DNA of 64,000 nt. Origin: Paralichthys olivaceus. Taxonomy: Eukaryota; Chordata; Actinopteri; Pleuronectiformes; Paralichthyidae. The notes below the pieces were generated by a model. It was not told the DNA's origin. It saw only the letters and a program-made list of their open reading frames with translations, and did no database searches. The position numbers and the translations under genes were made by a program. The DNA lies in assembly GCF_024713975.1 (NCBI RefSeq), contig NC_091106.1, positions 13,163,501 to 13,227,500 on the forward strand, written 5' to 3'. How positions within the stretch are numbered: position 1 is the stretch's first letter; each line of letters opens with the position of its first letter. Positions 33,481-61,951 of this stretch are shown here, one piece after another.

Positions 33481-36400
33481 TTTTTTGTCCCCATAAAGCT
33501 CAACATTTGGGTGTAAACTGTGATTCTTTTAACTACTGTTTCTTTAAACTATATCTTGTTGGATTTTTATATTTCAGTTTTTCTCAGGACATATTTGATT
33601 CTTATGCAACATAATATACAGCTTTGTATGCATGCTTTCAGTTATTCAGCTGTGTGGTTTATTTTTATTACTATTTTTCTTGTCACTTTCTATCTTATTT
33701 TAAATGACTGGCGAAATCCAACTGTAGATGAATCTATCGCCTCCTATTGTGGTCGTCGACCCTTTCCAGGAGAATTTGAGCCGTTTTAAATCCTTGGTGT
33801 CTTACTCTTTCAGTAGCAGGTTCCAGTTCAGTGGTCTCTGCAACAAGCTGTTGCAATTGAACTTTAATGTGATAACCAGCTCATGATCAATTTAATTGAC
33901 CGTGCAAACATATGTTATTCATAATGATCCTGCTGTGAAGCTATGCAAGTCGCTGTGATTAAAAGACATCAAGCGGTGTTCTGTTGTTTCTCATAGTTCT
34001 TTTTAAATGAATATGTGATTTATTACGATGTATAATAACGAACCTTTTTATTCTTTCAACATCTCTGAAACGAAGGCCTGCTGTTTTTCATTACCTGCCG
34101 CCAGCCACCATGTGATGCGACGTGCAACCACATGGTGATGCTGTTTAGTTGCAAAAAAATTCAGTTGGAGCACAGAAGGTAGAACATATCTGTCGTCTTA
34201 CAGAAAAATGTTAGACGTGTCACTATGAGAAAAACTTAATTAAAAAATACTCTTGTTAAATACCATAGATATTGAGTATAAAATGCTCACTAGCAGTATA
34301 GGAAATAAACTATTCAGTAATCAATAGAACTAAAACATACAAGCCCAAGGAGCGTTGCATAATAGAAACCTTCCATTAAATGCTATAAATCGTACTTTCT
34401 GTTCCTCTGTCTTCTTGGCATTGTCCTCTACCAACTCAAAGAGTAAATGTAGAAAACTTGTAGACTTCTACGTGGCTGTGTCCACTGCAGAAAATAGAAT
34501 CAGGAAGAAAAACTTAAATTCAACATTTGCAACAAAGTAAAAACAATATTTAAAAATAAATACCAGACAGCCACCAAAGCAAAACATAATATTTGCAGAA
34601 AACTATTTGCAAAAATTGAACTTATTTTATGGAATTGGAGGATGAGTGGGTGGACAGTAATGGAACGCAGCTCCCCACAATAGGAGGAATGTCTAAGTGT
34701 GTCATTATGGTGTCCATGTCAATGCATGTTTGGTATTGTAAGTATATGTTGTAAACATCTGTGAGAATGGGCCTGCTCTTTCTCATGTTCTGTAAATATA
34801 CAACAGCGTCCAAGTTAGGAATAGTATTGTTTTGCAGCCAAAAATCCAGACGGGTTATATTTAGAATTTCTACTCCAGAGTGAGCATGATGACTGTAAAA
34901 TGAGTCAGACTGTACTGTAATCAACTTAACATTATCGGGTGCGCACACAAACCCACAAGTATATATGATGACTGGATGTTATTTTACTCTAAAACGCATA
35001 TTGTAGAATTCCTTTCAGAGGAAGCTGATCTGACAGAAAAATAAGATTATAAATGTCCAGTCAATGTCTGACACTGAAACAAAATTAAAAAGGCTAGATC
35101 TTTTACATTAAATAAATGTCCAGTATTAAGTCATGGTTGACCCTTAAACTTTGTCACTTTTGTCATTCAGTATATACCTAATGACAAAGCCTAAATGACA
35201 ATCTTGGCTGCAAATACAACCACATTACAACAGTTAGTTTAGAATTTAAAATGATGTAATGACAATATCAGTGGTTCACATTAAAAACAGTAAACATTTG
35301 CTTTAAACATTATTTACCAGCACTAATAAAGAACTTACATTCTGAGATCACCTTGTATTATCCTTAGATAAAAGATTAAATTGACCTTCTTGTAAGTTTA
35401 ACTTTCAATATTATTTTTAGCTGATATTTAATCCAGTAAAAACATCTGCGTGATAAAGTCCCACATGGTTGTTCCCAAGTCCTCAGGTCATTTATAAATA
35501 TCTTAGCAGTTGGCAGTTTGTGTCAATACTGTTTAGATGTTAGTTTTTCAATCTGAAGACATGGCCCTTAATTCTAACTTGATTTAATGGATTTTTTTAA
35601 CTGCTGAAGAAATGTAGATTTAAAGCTGATTTATTTATTTTAAGTATGGGCCATTGCAACTTTTCTCACTTAAACAACTTAAGTTGCTTAAAAAACCTTT
35701 GCTACAACTCATACTAACGGATTATTTGTGTTTAAATAGATGAGATGATAAATTTAAGTTAACATACTTTCATAGACTGACAGTTTTTTGCTTCTCCTCT
35801 CTCAAACGCACAGCTCCTCTGTGAGTGAAATACAAATAACTTGGGTTGAAGCGTGCTGTGGAATTTTCTGGATGCCAGATTTGGATTCTTTCTATTTCCT
35901 CACTCCTAAGAGGAGCATTTCAGTTTTTGTGTGGCGAGCATGCCTACGTTAACCGATTCATTCCCCTATTCAGCCACAAGCAGCTGCCAGCTTCATCTCG
36001 ATGCACGTTTGCCTCTTGTATTTCTAAATAGAGGTGTGAGCTTGTTTGTTGCCCACAGCTTCAGCGGTACTGTGCATTTTAAAATGTGCTGTTATTCCAC
36101 ATTAATTGCTGTTGGTCCTTCATTTGAGTCAAGAGTTTGTGGGGGTCTCTCACAAACTCTCCCAGACTTAATGGAAATTACCGCCATGTTGTCCCACTTC
36201 TTTGAGAGCAGCAGAATAATGCCTGTTGTGTATTTGTGTGCATTCCTATCAGGACTGTGAGAGAAAAGGGACTTCACCCCCACCCCCCATTACCACTAAA
36301 CACCACTGTCTCCTCTTTAATTAGCCCTTCATAAGGGGAAGATCTACGCTGCACTGACACTTTTACTGGGACAGATGGAGCTTCTTTTCCCTGAGGTGTG

Positions 36401-37603
36401 TATTTGTGTGTGTACACCTGAATGTTGCACATTTATGCATATGCACATGTTTCGAGTTAGTCAAGCTTCAAGGCAGGCTGATGATCACAAAGTCAAATGT
36501 TTCAGCTTGCATCTTCCCTGCCTGTTTCTTTTTCTCTCTTTGTCAGTCAAAGTGAATGGGATTCTTAGGTCTGTGGGACTGTGCTGCTGTTTGTGTTGGG
36601 AGGGATCCACCCCACAGCAAAGCCCCCTGCGAAACGAGACCACAGATCAAGTGGCTTTAGCCAAACTGAGACAAGGCAGGCTTAAGGTGAGCTGTATATC
36701 CGTATGCCACAATTTTCGATCAATATAAAACTGAGAGTATTCACCAAGCAATAATTAAGGAACAAATCAGAAATTGGACTAGTTTTTGAGTGACTCAGAA
36801 TCAAGGATTTTTCAAGAATCCTTTTTAGACCACAAAAACCGTGTCAGAGAGACTGCACGCACTTCTTTACATGTGAGCATGCAAAACTGTAGTAACCTAT
36901 CTGTACGTAACAGGAAAACAGCCAAAGCATCCACTATTGGTCCTGTGCCTTTTAGCAGCTGACACAGCATTAATCAATGGGGCTTCATTAGAAAGGTGAT
37001 CCATAAAGACTCACAGATACCTGGGATGTAATAATTACACATTGGTTCAATAGAAAAATCTGCACCACAGACAGAAGTGAAGAAGTGCTTATTGTTCCTG
37101 TTTCCCCTTGGTAACTGCTCACTTTAAACTGGTTTGATTAATTGAGTGGATACAAATGCAAACAACACACTTTGAACTGAATCATAAATGCACTTTAAAC
37201 CAGATCATAAAAACAACAGGTTTGCTTCCTGAGCAGAATGCTGAATGCTAATTTGCAAACCCACAAACTGAACTACAATATGCGATCGGAAAAGCTTCGT
37301 GAAAGCTACAATTACACTGTCAACAATGGCTAGACTCTCATGTATCCCCTGTTTTAGCTAAATGTCGACCGTTACCAGTGATATTTGTTCAGAATTCCTT
37401 CAGAGTAAATAATGGGTCGCAGATGCTGCTTATCACGAATTTTTCTCTCTGCTTCTCGACACAGTCCAGTTTATGTCTCTATGCTCTCGGTCAATTTCAG
37501 AGAATGCATGGTCCTGGCATTAAGAGAGGGATTGTGTGCCAGTTCCTCCAGGAGCAGGAGCAGAACAGGTATGGCTGGGAGTGAAGCTGTTTATATTTTC
37601 ATT

Positions 37604-37605
<2 letters not shown>

Positions 37606-37638
<33 letters not shown>
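37606..37638. repeat. (TA)n microsatellite
   Basis: About 33 bases of alternating TA upstream of slit1. Confidence 0.9.
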
Positions 37639-37641
<3 letters not shown>

Positions 37642-37934
37642 AGGATATAATCTCTGTTCCTGTACCCATGCTGTGCTTAAAATATAGTGTTGACTTACTT
37701 TTTATGGCTGTGGTCTGCCTTCCCAACAAATCATGAATGTGTGCGTGCGGTTGTGTGTATTTTGTGCTTTTTCACTCCGGTTTCTTGCTGCAGCTTCTGT
37801 GTGTGTGTGGCCACACTTGATCTACACGTTAAGACCTACACTTAGGATTATTTATTCCAGCTTTTTTGCCTCCGAGGACCGAGGTGTTGATTCCTATCTT
37901 CCCCAGCGGATTCTCCTTCGTTACATGTACACAT

Positions 37935-38032
37935 TCACACACACATACACACACACATACACACACACAGACACACACACAGACACACACACAGACACAC
38001 ACACAGACACACACACAGACACACACACACAG
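37935..38032. repeat. Compound CA tract with a regular ACACACACAG 10-base unit
   Basis: CA repeats in which G interrupts at ten-base steps from about 37970 to 38032, preceded by CACACATA units. It lies 0.9 kb upstream of the slit1 start codon. Confidence 0.9.
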
Positions 38033-38369
38033 ACTCATGGAGCCCAGTCTCCCCGCTGCTTCTCCCTTCGGGCTGAGGTTATGCAGTGTCATGTAGGTTA
38101 GGTCTCTCTCCGGGGGGTTCGCCTGGAGGCAAACCTGAGAGAAAAGGAGTGGAGTGAGTGAAATAAAGAGGAAAAAAAGATACTTGGAGGAGTAGATTTG
38201 TATTGTGAATAGAATCAAGGGAGTGAAAGACGGATCTCAAGAATGAGAGTTCAGGCAGGGTTCTGGGGGGGTATGATGTGTGAGGAGGGAGAGGGGTGGG
38301 GGAGGAGAGGAGGGGCAGGGGTGGAGTCGGGGGCTCTGCTATTTGTAGATCCTTGTGATGGATGACTGG

Positions 38370-38423
38370 TGTGTGTATGTGTGTGTGGAGAGAGAGAGAG
38401 AGAGAGAGGGAGAGAGAAAGAGA
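38370..38423. repeat. (TG)n then (GA)n tract in the slit1 5' region
   Basis: GTGTGTATGTGTGTG followed by about 35 bases of GAGA with small interruptions. It lies in the likely promoter or 5' UTR of slit1. Confidence 0.9.
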
Positions 38424-38897
38424 CTGGCTTTTTTTTCTTTCTGCTCTTTCCTTATTCCCTCTCTCTTCAGGCAGGCAGAGCAGAGCGGGACTGAGTGAGA
38501 GCAGGACAGAGACGCAGACGTGTGCACGCCAGAGCACTGCAACTCCTCAAAGACAAGAAAGGAGAAGAGTTTGCAAGGAAGAAGAAGATAAAGAGCAAGA
38601 AGGAAGCTTCTTTTTTTTTTTACATCAACAAACTGTGGTGGATATCAAACCTACATCAAAAGAAATCTAGAAGAGCAAAAGGATTTGTTTTGCTTCACGG
38701 CAAAAAGGAAAATATTAGCATTTGTGACAGATTATTTTCTATTTTTATTCACCACATATTTAGAATTATTCTAGAAGACTTGTGAGGCGTAGCAGGACTC
38801 TAGGTTTTGCAGAGAAGCAGAAAGAGAGAGGAAGGTGGACAGAGACAAGTAAGGGTTTGCTGAAGAAGAAGAGGAGCAGGCTGCAGTGGTGGTGAAT
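38424..38897 (+). other. Probable slit1 promoter/5' UTR
   Basis: Continuous sequence without a recognised coding frame leading to the slit1 ATG. It is purine-rich from about 38500 (AAGAAGAAGATAAAG and similar). The transcription start cannot be placed. A T-tract lies at about 38611-38620. Confidence 0.4.
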
Positions 38898-54677
<15,780 letters not shown>

Positions 54678-57600
54678 GTAAGTTCACTTTTTTTATTTCA
54701 ATGACTTACTTTCTCTTTTCTATGTGTAAACACACCATCTATCTTCTCATCTTTCTATCTTTTCTTTATTATGCAAGCCACTGTTGTTGCTCAGAGTTAT
54801 TGTGTACAACTATATACTGCACAGCATGGTTTTAATATGTTTGATGAAAGTTGACTTTAGTTTAAACATAATTAAAGGACAATTTAGCTTCGATTAGATC
54901 TGCTGGAAGGTGATCAGACCTCATAACATTCAGACTTAGTAGGTGAACTATACCCTGTGATTTCCACTGCACCGTCTGTGTGAGACTTAATGAACTGGGT
55001 GAGTGGAAAGTTTTTTGCACATTGTGGGGCCGCCATGCCAGGTCATCTGCAGTTTCTCTGCGAGAGAATCCACCGTTGACAGGGAGTTGGTGTGACACTG
55101 GGATTTGAACTAAGGGACACACTAGACCTTAAACTCTGTTCCAGGTGAAAGAACGTCTGTGTCACCTAATGAGGTCGTTTTATGTCACTGGAGAAGTCCC
55201 AAAGCTCACTCTGCCAATGGACTCAAATACCTCAGTTCTGTGAATGAAATGTGTCATCACAGTCTTCATTTGGTTTCCACTTGTTAAGGCCTATCCCATG
55301 CTGCCACACACCCACGCATCCTTACACTCGTGCACCCCATACAGCGAGACAATCCCACAGTAATGTAACATTTTTATTCCCATCTGCAACAAGGCTCAGT
55401 GTTTTTTTTCCCCCGCTTCAGAATAATCAGTGTCCCTGTTGCTGGCTGATCATTCCAGCTCCCATTATTTCAGTTCAGATTACCTGAAGCATCTGGGAAT
55501 AATGAAACAGTGGGACATGGAAAAATCATTTCCCTCCCTGCTATCCACATAGCGATGCTGCTAACCCATGATCCCCAGCCTCAGCCCGCAGTCCGTTCAT
55601 CTCGTGTTTGATGTTTAACACCATCTTGAATCTATCTGTCACTTCCTCTCAACTATCTCCCCACGTCACCTATCATTATGGCAAAACCAACCTGTGGGGC
55701 TGTGGGGGCAAAGCTTCACCCTTCCGGGGGCAAGGCTGGCCTACTTGTGCCTGGCTAACACTGAGCAGCGCTGGGTTGTCTCTCTCGCTGGAGCAGACGC
55801 AGAGCAGACCGAGGTCTTCCAGACCAGTGGATGGCCTTGAACAGGCGTGATTAGTCCATCTGGAGCGGCGAGCTCTGCCAACAGCCAGAGGATTGTGCTA
55901 GCACAGCTCCCCTGTTTCATCCAATCTAACTTCATGCTCATTATTCTAAACCTAGCACCCGCTTTCCTGCCACGTTCTGAAGAATGAGACTTTGTTTAAC
56001 GTTGCTTAATCGATTCACTATGTGTCTGTGTATAAACTCATTTGTTCTTTATCCCTTGCCTGGATAAAAGAGCGCTGTAATCGACCTTGAAGCTTTTCAG
56101 GTGTGCTAGTACCGCACATTCTTTTGACAGTTAAAACAAATGTACCATCCAGGGCCGTGCAATTGAAAATAATACAATCTTAATGGGGCCTATGTTTAGA
56201 TCATTAATGAAAGACTTCTTGCTTGTTAAAAATGACGTTTAGTATGTGTGGAATCAGGAGCAGCGGTAGAAGACTACTTTCCTAACGTGTTTCTTTAAGA
56301 CCTGAGCGCGGTGTGTCTGGGTCACAGCATAAGTTCTGGTTCCAGCCTGACGTGGTTAGGTTACAGCCTCGTCTCGCTCCCACCAGCAGCTTTTAATGGA
56401 CTTAAAAGGTTCTCGGCTCCCAGGGGAAGACTTTTGCCGCTATTTCATTTCTGCGTTTGTGTGTCTGAGGACGGCGGAGAGCAGGAGAGCAAGAGTGAGA
56501 GAGTCTATGGTTGTGTATGGATTTGTGTGAGTATGCGTGTGTCTTTGCACTTGTGCAAGTGCACACCGGGGCTTGTTAGTGTCTGCCTTTATGATCTTAA
56601 CAAGAAGGGTTAATGTGAAAGCCCACTACCCTCAGGTGGAGCACAAACCCAGATGGTTTCCCTTCTCATAGACACAGGATTAATTGTCCCACTTCTCTTT
56701 TTCTGTATTTATTTCACTCTCTGTCTCTCTCTCTCTCTTTTTTTTCTACTGGACTCTTTCTTTCTTTCTTTGTTTCTCTTTCTCATTCTGGAGTGAGGGT
56801 TTGAGGAAAAGCTTGTATAACAAAGTGGCTGTTTGTCTTAGACGTCCTGCTGAGAGGACAAACGGAGAGAAGGACGTTGGGGATGGATGGAGGGAGGGAG
56901 GGGTGGCAGATGAGATCCTTGCTCTCAATAAACTTTAGAGGAAAAGCTAGCAGGGTTAATAAAGGCTGTCAGTTAAGTGAGCAGTGAACTGCCGTTTTGT
57001 GGGGAGTTTTAAAGACTTGACTCCCATGCAGTCATCAAGCTAACGGTGTAATGAGTTTTCACTACAAAGGGAAGACAGAGAGTTTTTGATGGAATGTAGA
57101 TTTTTAAAAATCTTCTCCTCAAAAATGGAACAAATTCATGTTTACAAGTCATTACTGTTTGACTTTTAAGTTGATTGAAAAATGTCTTGATCCTAATAGA
57201 GAAATGAGGTAGTTCAAGTGTGTTACTGCTCTTTGCTTCGTGAGAGCCGACCTCTTTATCTTCACCGCTGCTCCGTCTCTTCCCATGCCCGAGAGATACC
57301 AGAGACACTGATGCATGAGGGGCAGAGGAGAGATAATTGGAATTGATTAGGGATGATTAGAGAAGGTTAGAGTTAGTTGCCGGTGATGGATGGCCCTGAC
57401 GAGAAGGTATGGGAACGACGGCGCAGAGGTGAGAGGCGCGGCGCGGAACATCAGTGAACAATAACAGTGAAAATAGAGTTGCATTCATCACTGTTAACGA
57501 CCTGTTGCCCCCCAGCCCACCACCCCGGACTTCTCCTCATCCCCTTTCCACTGCACTTCAGATCTGTAATCTACTCATCCATGTCTGTAATTAGTGTCTT

Positions 57601-58689
57601 TTCGCAGTGGGGGAGCAGGAGGAAGGAAGGACAGCAGGATGGTGGAAAAAAACACCAAAAAACTAGGGATATAGGTGAGGTGCGTTGGAGGAGTGCTGAG
57701 CAGTTAGCCTGATGGCCCCGGGGAATAGCATCTGGTTTGGGCTCAGGGTGGGGGGCGTTTGGGGGCGGAGGAGGCGAAGGGGTGTTCTGTGGTTTTTGAT
57801 TACCATGCTGCTTGTTGCTGCCACAAACAAATGCTGGCAACTACACGGGCTTGTTTGAAGGGGTGTTTCTTTCATTAACGGCTAATGTGCAGTATTACGC
57901 GGTGGGGTGAGGGGACGGATAGGAGAGGTTTTCCCTTGTGTGTCTCCCCGGGAGGATGAGGGAGGAGGGGAGGGCGTGGTGGTACCTGCTCTTCAGGGGA
58001 GCCGAGGAATACCTGGCAAAGGTTTGCAGAGGAGGGGTGTCTCCTACTGCTTCAAGATGCATTTTTCTATCTTTTATTCTTGAGTTATTGCTTGACAACG
58101 GCTATCCTGATGTTCACAACCTTTGAACACACACTATGATATACTGGTAGGGTGACATAGATGCACATGCGCGCACACACACGAGGGAGAAAATGTAAAT
58201 AACTCTAATTAGACTCAAACACACAGAGAAAAACATTATAATTACATCTCTGTGTGCTAATGTGAGGATGGCAGGCATACACCAGGGATTACGTTCTTTA
58301 TATGGCTTTGACTGTAGATAAAAGAGCGGCCTCATCTATGTGTTGATGCAGAGCTGCCTCCTCTGTGTTTGTGTTGGCGAGATGCTGCTCTCTGTTTGTT
58401 GATTGCTTGATGCTCAGGGAACGGTAGCTCAGTGTAAGAAAGAGAAGAAAGAATTATTCTAGAATAAATAACATGCACTATCAATAAACCTATGAATCAT
58501 CTTGCTGTCACTGTATTCCCACTTGTTTTGGACTTTGTTGCTATTCAAAATACAGTATTTTTCTCGTTTTCATATGCTGCAGATTGATTGGCTCGTAAAA
58601 TCAATGTGGTGCTCCAACACTTTTTGTGCCACAAAGAGAGAAAGTTAACTTTTGCAACCTTTGACTTTTTGTGTATGACTGCATGAAAG

Positions 58690-58759
58690 TGTGTGTGTGT
58701 GTGTGTGTGTGTGTGTCTGTGTGTGTGTGTGTGTGTGTGTCTGTGTTTGTCTGTGTGTC
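58690..58759. repeat. (TG)n microsatellite, slit1 intron 4
   Basis: About 70 bases of TG with TCTG interruptions. Confidence 0.9.
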
Positions 58760-59156
58760 TGGCAGGCTTTTAATGGTCCAAGCTGGTCTTGTTGTTTCCT
58801 TCCCTTTGTCTCTGCTGATGAATGACCTGCCTCGACGTCCTAGGTCTCTCTCTCTCTCTCAGAGGACCGTTTGGGCCCCCACTTGGCAGCAGTCCCCATG
58901 GCAACCCGTCTTCATCAGGAGGTTTCTGTGCCATGGCAGACATTCTGATTTCTTGACTGTGGTTGATCTGACACTAAGTAAACACTGACAGCAAAGAGTT
59001 CAGTGAGTTGAGTGAACTTTAGTGGGCAGTGAAAATAAAATACCTGCGTGCATCCGAGGCTGCTTTTCTCACCACGAGTGGTTTCTACCCTTACAATTCG
59101 TTTTGGTTCAATTTTTCCAATGGATGTGCTGTGCATGTTTTTTCCCCTATCCTTAT

Positions 59157-59563
59157 ACAAGAGCCTGGTCTTTCATTTTTTAATTTTATGTTCAGATTTT
59201 GTAATACTTTTACCTAGAACCCTGTGCTTGCACTCAAATAGCCCCAGCTTGTGCTCAAACCATGCGCTTGAACTTACATTTCTTGTGCTCCAGCTTCAGC
59301 TCATCTCCTCACGATCATGCTGCGTCTGTGAGTGCATTAAATGTCTGTCAAAAAGCGAGCGGAGAAGAGCTGAAGCTGAATTGCAGGAAATCTATCCAAG
59401 CAACAAAATTGTGAGTGCAAGCACAAAGTTTAAGCACAAGCAGAGCAAATCTAGGCACAGTAGGGTCTACTGCGAGTGACAGGTTTTGAGTGAGAGCATT
59501 ACAAAATCGAACATGACGGTGACGTCACCTCCTGCTCTGAAACTGAAAGACCCCGCTCTTTGA
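59157..59563. mobile_element. Foldback-type element with long inverted arms, slit1 intron 4
   Basis: Left arm CAAGAGCCTGGTCTTTCATT (from 59158) pairs with the right arm whose reverse complement reads CAAAGAGCGGGGTCTTTCAG (to about 59562). Inside, GTTCAGATTTTGTAATAC on the left matches GTTCGATTTTGTAATGC on the reverse of the right. Arms and inner matches together span at least 45 bases with mismatches. About 405 bases, no coding capacity. Superfamily unknown; no clear target duplication seen. Confidence 0.65.
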
Positions 59564-60383
59564 TAAAGATAACAAAACCCCATACTGTATGATTTGATAA
59601 TCTAAATATGAAAATGTAACAACATCTCCCCAAATTTTATTTTCAAATGCTCCAACACAGGCAAAACTAAATTTTCTTATTCGTCATAAAGCAGTCCGAA
59701 AAATTCTAAACTTTCTAGAAGCTGGGCTGAAGCTCTGGATTTTGCTCGGAGTCAGAAATACCTGACCTGGCAGCCAACCAAAGAACACCAAGCAGGCCTC
59801 AACTCCTTGCCCCTGCCCCTCTTCCTGTCCCTGTCCTTGTCAGCTGGTAAAAGTGGCTTTTATGGCTTGTCACTGTTTTCTTTACGAGTCGGACTGTGTG
59901 TGAGAGAGAAATGCAGACCAAACCATGTGAGGAGAGCGGAAGCCAAAAGGGGGTAATTTAAAAACCACTTCACCATCTGAAATATTCACAACCACAGCAC
60001 AATGGTAGCAAGGGAGAAAGAAAGGGAGGACATAAAAAGAGGTAGAAAGTGAGAGTGAGATGGTCAGAGGTGCAAAAGACGAGGAGCGAAGATGTGGCGA
60101 AAGCGGGGGAGAAATGGCGGTGTTTATATTTACTAACGATTCTGTGTCCGTCCCCATGAATAATTGAACAGATGGATTGAGGCTTGTTAAATATTCACAC
60201 TAAAGCGCTGGGACATCAGTGCTGTTTTGTGTGTGTGTCCAGCGTCTGGTACACACTGCTCTACATACCCGCACATACCGGCTCTGATGCTCTATATAAA
60301 CGCACAAGCAAACATTCACACACACACACTTGCACTCAAGTTCCTCTGCAATGACCGTCCCAATTGTACACATGTGCGCAGAC

Positions 60384-60384
<1 letters not shown>

Positions 60385-60462
<78 letters not shown>

Positions 60463-60475
60463 CGCGCGCGCGCGC
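60385..60475. repeat. (TG)n tract running into (CG)11
   Basis: About 70 bases of TG followed directly by 22 bases of alternating GC. A continuous alternating purine-pyrimidine run of about 91 bases, the class of sequence most prone to form Z-DNA. Confidence 0.95.
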
Positions 60476-60721
60476 ACATGCACGTCTTCACATTGGGGAC
60501 TGGCCTGGTCATTATGAATTGATACAGCATGAATAAGACATCACAGTGTGATCTAAATCCGTCATGAGTATACACACACAGGGATTTCAGTCGCGGAGCT
60601 GCTAAAGACGGAGGCCTCCTCCTACTCCTTTCTGTGCCGCTGCCGACAGTTAGGCTCTGTGACGGCTGCCTTTCGCCAGATTGGAACTGACACACGGGAG
60701 AAAAGGCTGCCCTTATGTCCT

Positions 60722-60755
<34 letters not shown>

Positions 60756-60760
60756 CGCAC
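60722..60760. repeat. (CA)n microsatellite, slit1 intron 4
   Basis: CA tract ending in ACACGCACG. Confidence 0.9.
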
Positions 60761-61152
60761 GTGCAAACACACATACGTACACTTTCTCCTTGGAATCTGG
60801 AAGCAGGGGCTTGTGGAATGCAGCAGTCCCAGCCAGGGATAACCCGCACAGTGCTAGTTTGGTTGTCCTGCTCGTGTAGGTGTGTGAAGCTTAATAGACG
60901 TGTGTGTTCACGATGGCTGCGTATAGTTAAACAGCATGGAGCATGAGGGCAGCTATCAGAATGAGAAACCCAGCTCATTCATCACAGCCATAATAGAGTG
61001 CAATCTCCCTGCCATAGGTGTTTCCCTCACTCAGCACATCTGTCCATCTCCTCACGGTTTTGGTTTATGATCTGGGGTTTCCATCAATGCTATCTGCTCA
61101 GCATCATCATGAGGTTGCGGAGTGTGTGAGAGGCTTAGCAGGAACACGACTT

Positions 61153-61153
<1 letters not shown>

Positions 61154-61187
<34 letters not shown>
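61154..61187. repeat. (TG)n microsatellite, slit1 intron 4
   Basis: About 34 bases of TG. Confidence 0.9.
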
Positions 61188-61190
<3 letters not shown>

Positions 61191-61863
61191 TTCGGGTTAT
61201 GAGCTGTAAGCGTCTGGATGTGAGACTCTGGAGCTCTGTGTTGGAAAGAGCCCAAGCAGATCCAAACAGCCTCTCATCGTATGGCCGGGGCGGGGAGAGC
61301 CGGATCGAAACCCTTCCCAACATCCTCCCAAGCAGGGAGAAGCAGGAAACGTCCCACACAAGCGCGGGTGTTGCCCAGCAAACCCACACGCGGACTGTAA
61401 ATGACTGCTTCAGCCCTATCTGTGGCCTCAGGCTCTGTCCCTGATTCTGAGATTTAAAAAGAACAAACAAACAGCAAATTATGCCTCCGCACACACACAA
61501 AACACACATGCGATCCCACAAATGCCACTGCACACACACTTTGCCAACCTCCAGTTGACTTGCTGCAGCTAATGCTCTGCAGGTCTCAGACTTGGGCTGT
61601 TTATATTTTCTGAGCGAGCAAAAGACACAGGAAGAGAAGACAGAGAAAGGAAGAGTTGGGACGTGAAATGGTTAAGAAAGAGCCTCATATTTTCTAAAGG
61701 AGGTCTGATCCATTTGCTTGGGAAAAGTGTGGCGTAATGGATGGAAAGAGATTTTTGGATTTTTAGTTGTGTGTGTGTCTGTAATTATAAGCTTTAGACA
61801 CATCCCTTTATCCTCTGGAAGGAGTCTTTGGTTGAACTCCTTCCTCTTCCCCATGGCTATATT

Positions 61864-61933
<70 letters not shown>

Positions 61934-61951
61934 AGAGAGATAGAGAGAGAG
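61864..61951. repeat. Compound (CT)n-(TG)n-(GA)n tract
   Basis: CT from 61864, TG from about 61883 to 61931, then GAGAGAGATAGAGAGAGAG. The CT and GA ends are complementary and can pair, with the TG part as loop. Confidence 0.9.

Larger units (their letters stand above)
33481..38200. other. arhgap19-slit1 intergenic gap
   Basis: About 4.7 kb with no recognisable gene. 33.5-35.8 kb is AT-rich and featureless. 36.3-36.7 kb is more balanced and contains a stretch ending in CTTAAG followed by GTGAGC (36687), which looks like a donor but has no supporting coding homology. An AT tract lies at 37606-37638 and a CA-type minisatellite at 37935-38032. Some of this may be slit1 regulatory DNA. Confidence 0.45.

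Noticed and set aside
33520..33789. Hydrophobic 89-codon open frame after arhgap19
   Set aside because: It arises from T-rich sequence, shows no homology I recognise, and lies at the 3' end of, or just beyond, the presumed arhgap19 3' UTR.
36375..36728. 117-codon open frame with a donor-like site at 36687, as an upstream slit1 exon or separate gene
   Set aside because: There is no recognisable protein motif, much of it is Cys-rich by composition, and no matching acceptor can be argued. Kept only as a remark in the intergenic entry.
37935..38032. Regular repeat resembling a small CRISPR array
   Set aside because: The units are a CA simple repeat with periodic G. There are no unique spacers, and the genome is eukaryotic.
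57009..57308. 99-codon minus-strand frame in slit1 intron 4
   Set aside because: No motif, no splice-site context, and composition like the surrounding intron.
59048..59479. 143-codon open frame in slit1 intron 4
   Set aside because: It covers much of the foldback element and has no conserved motif.
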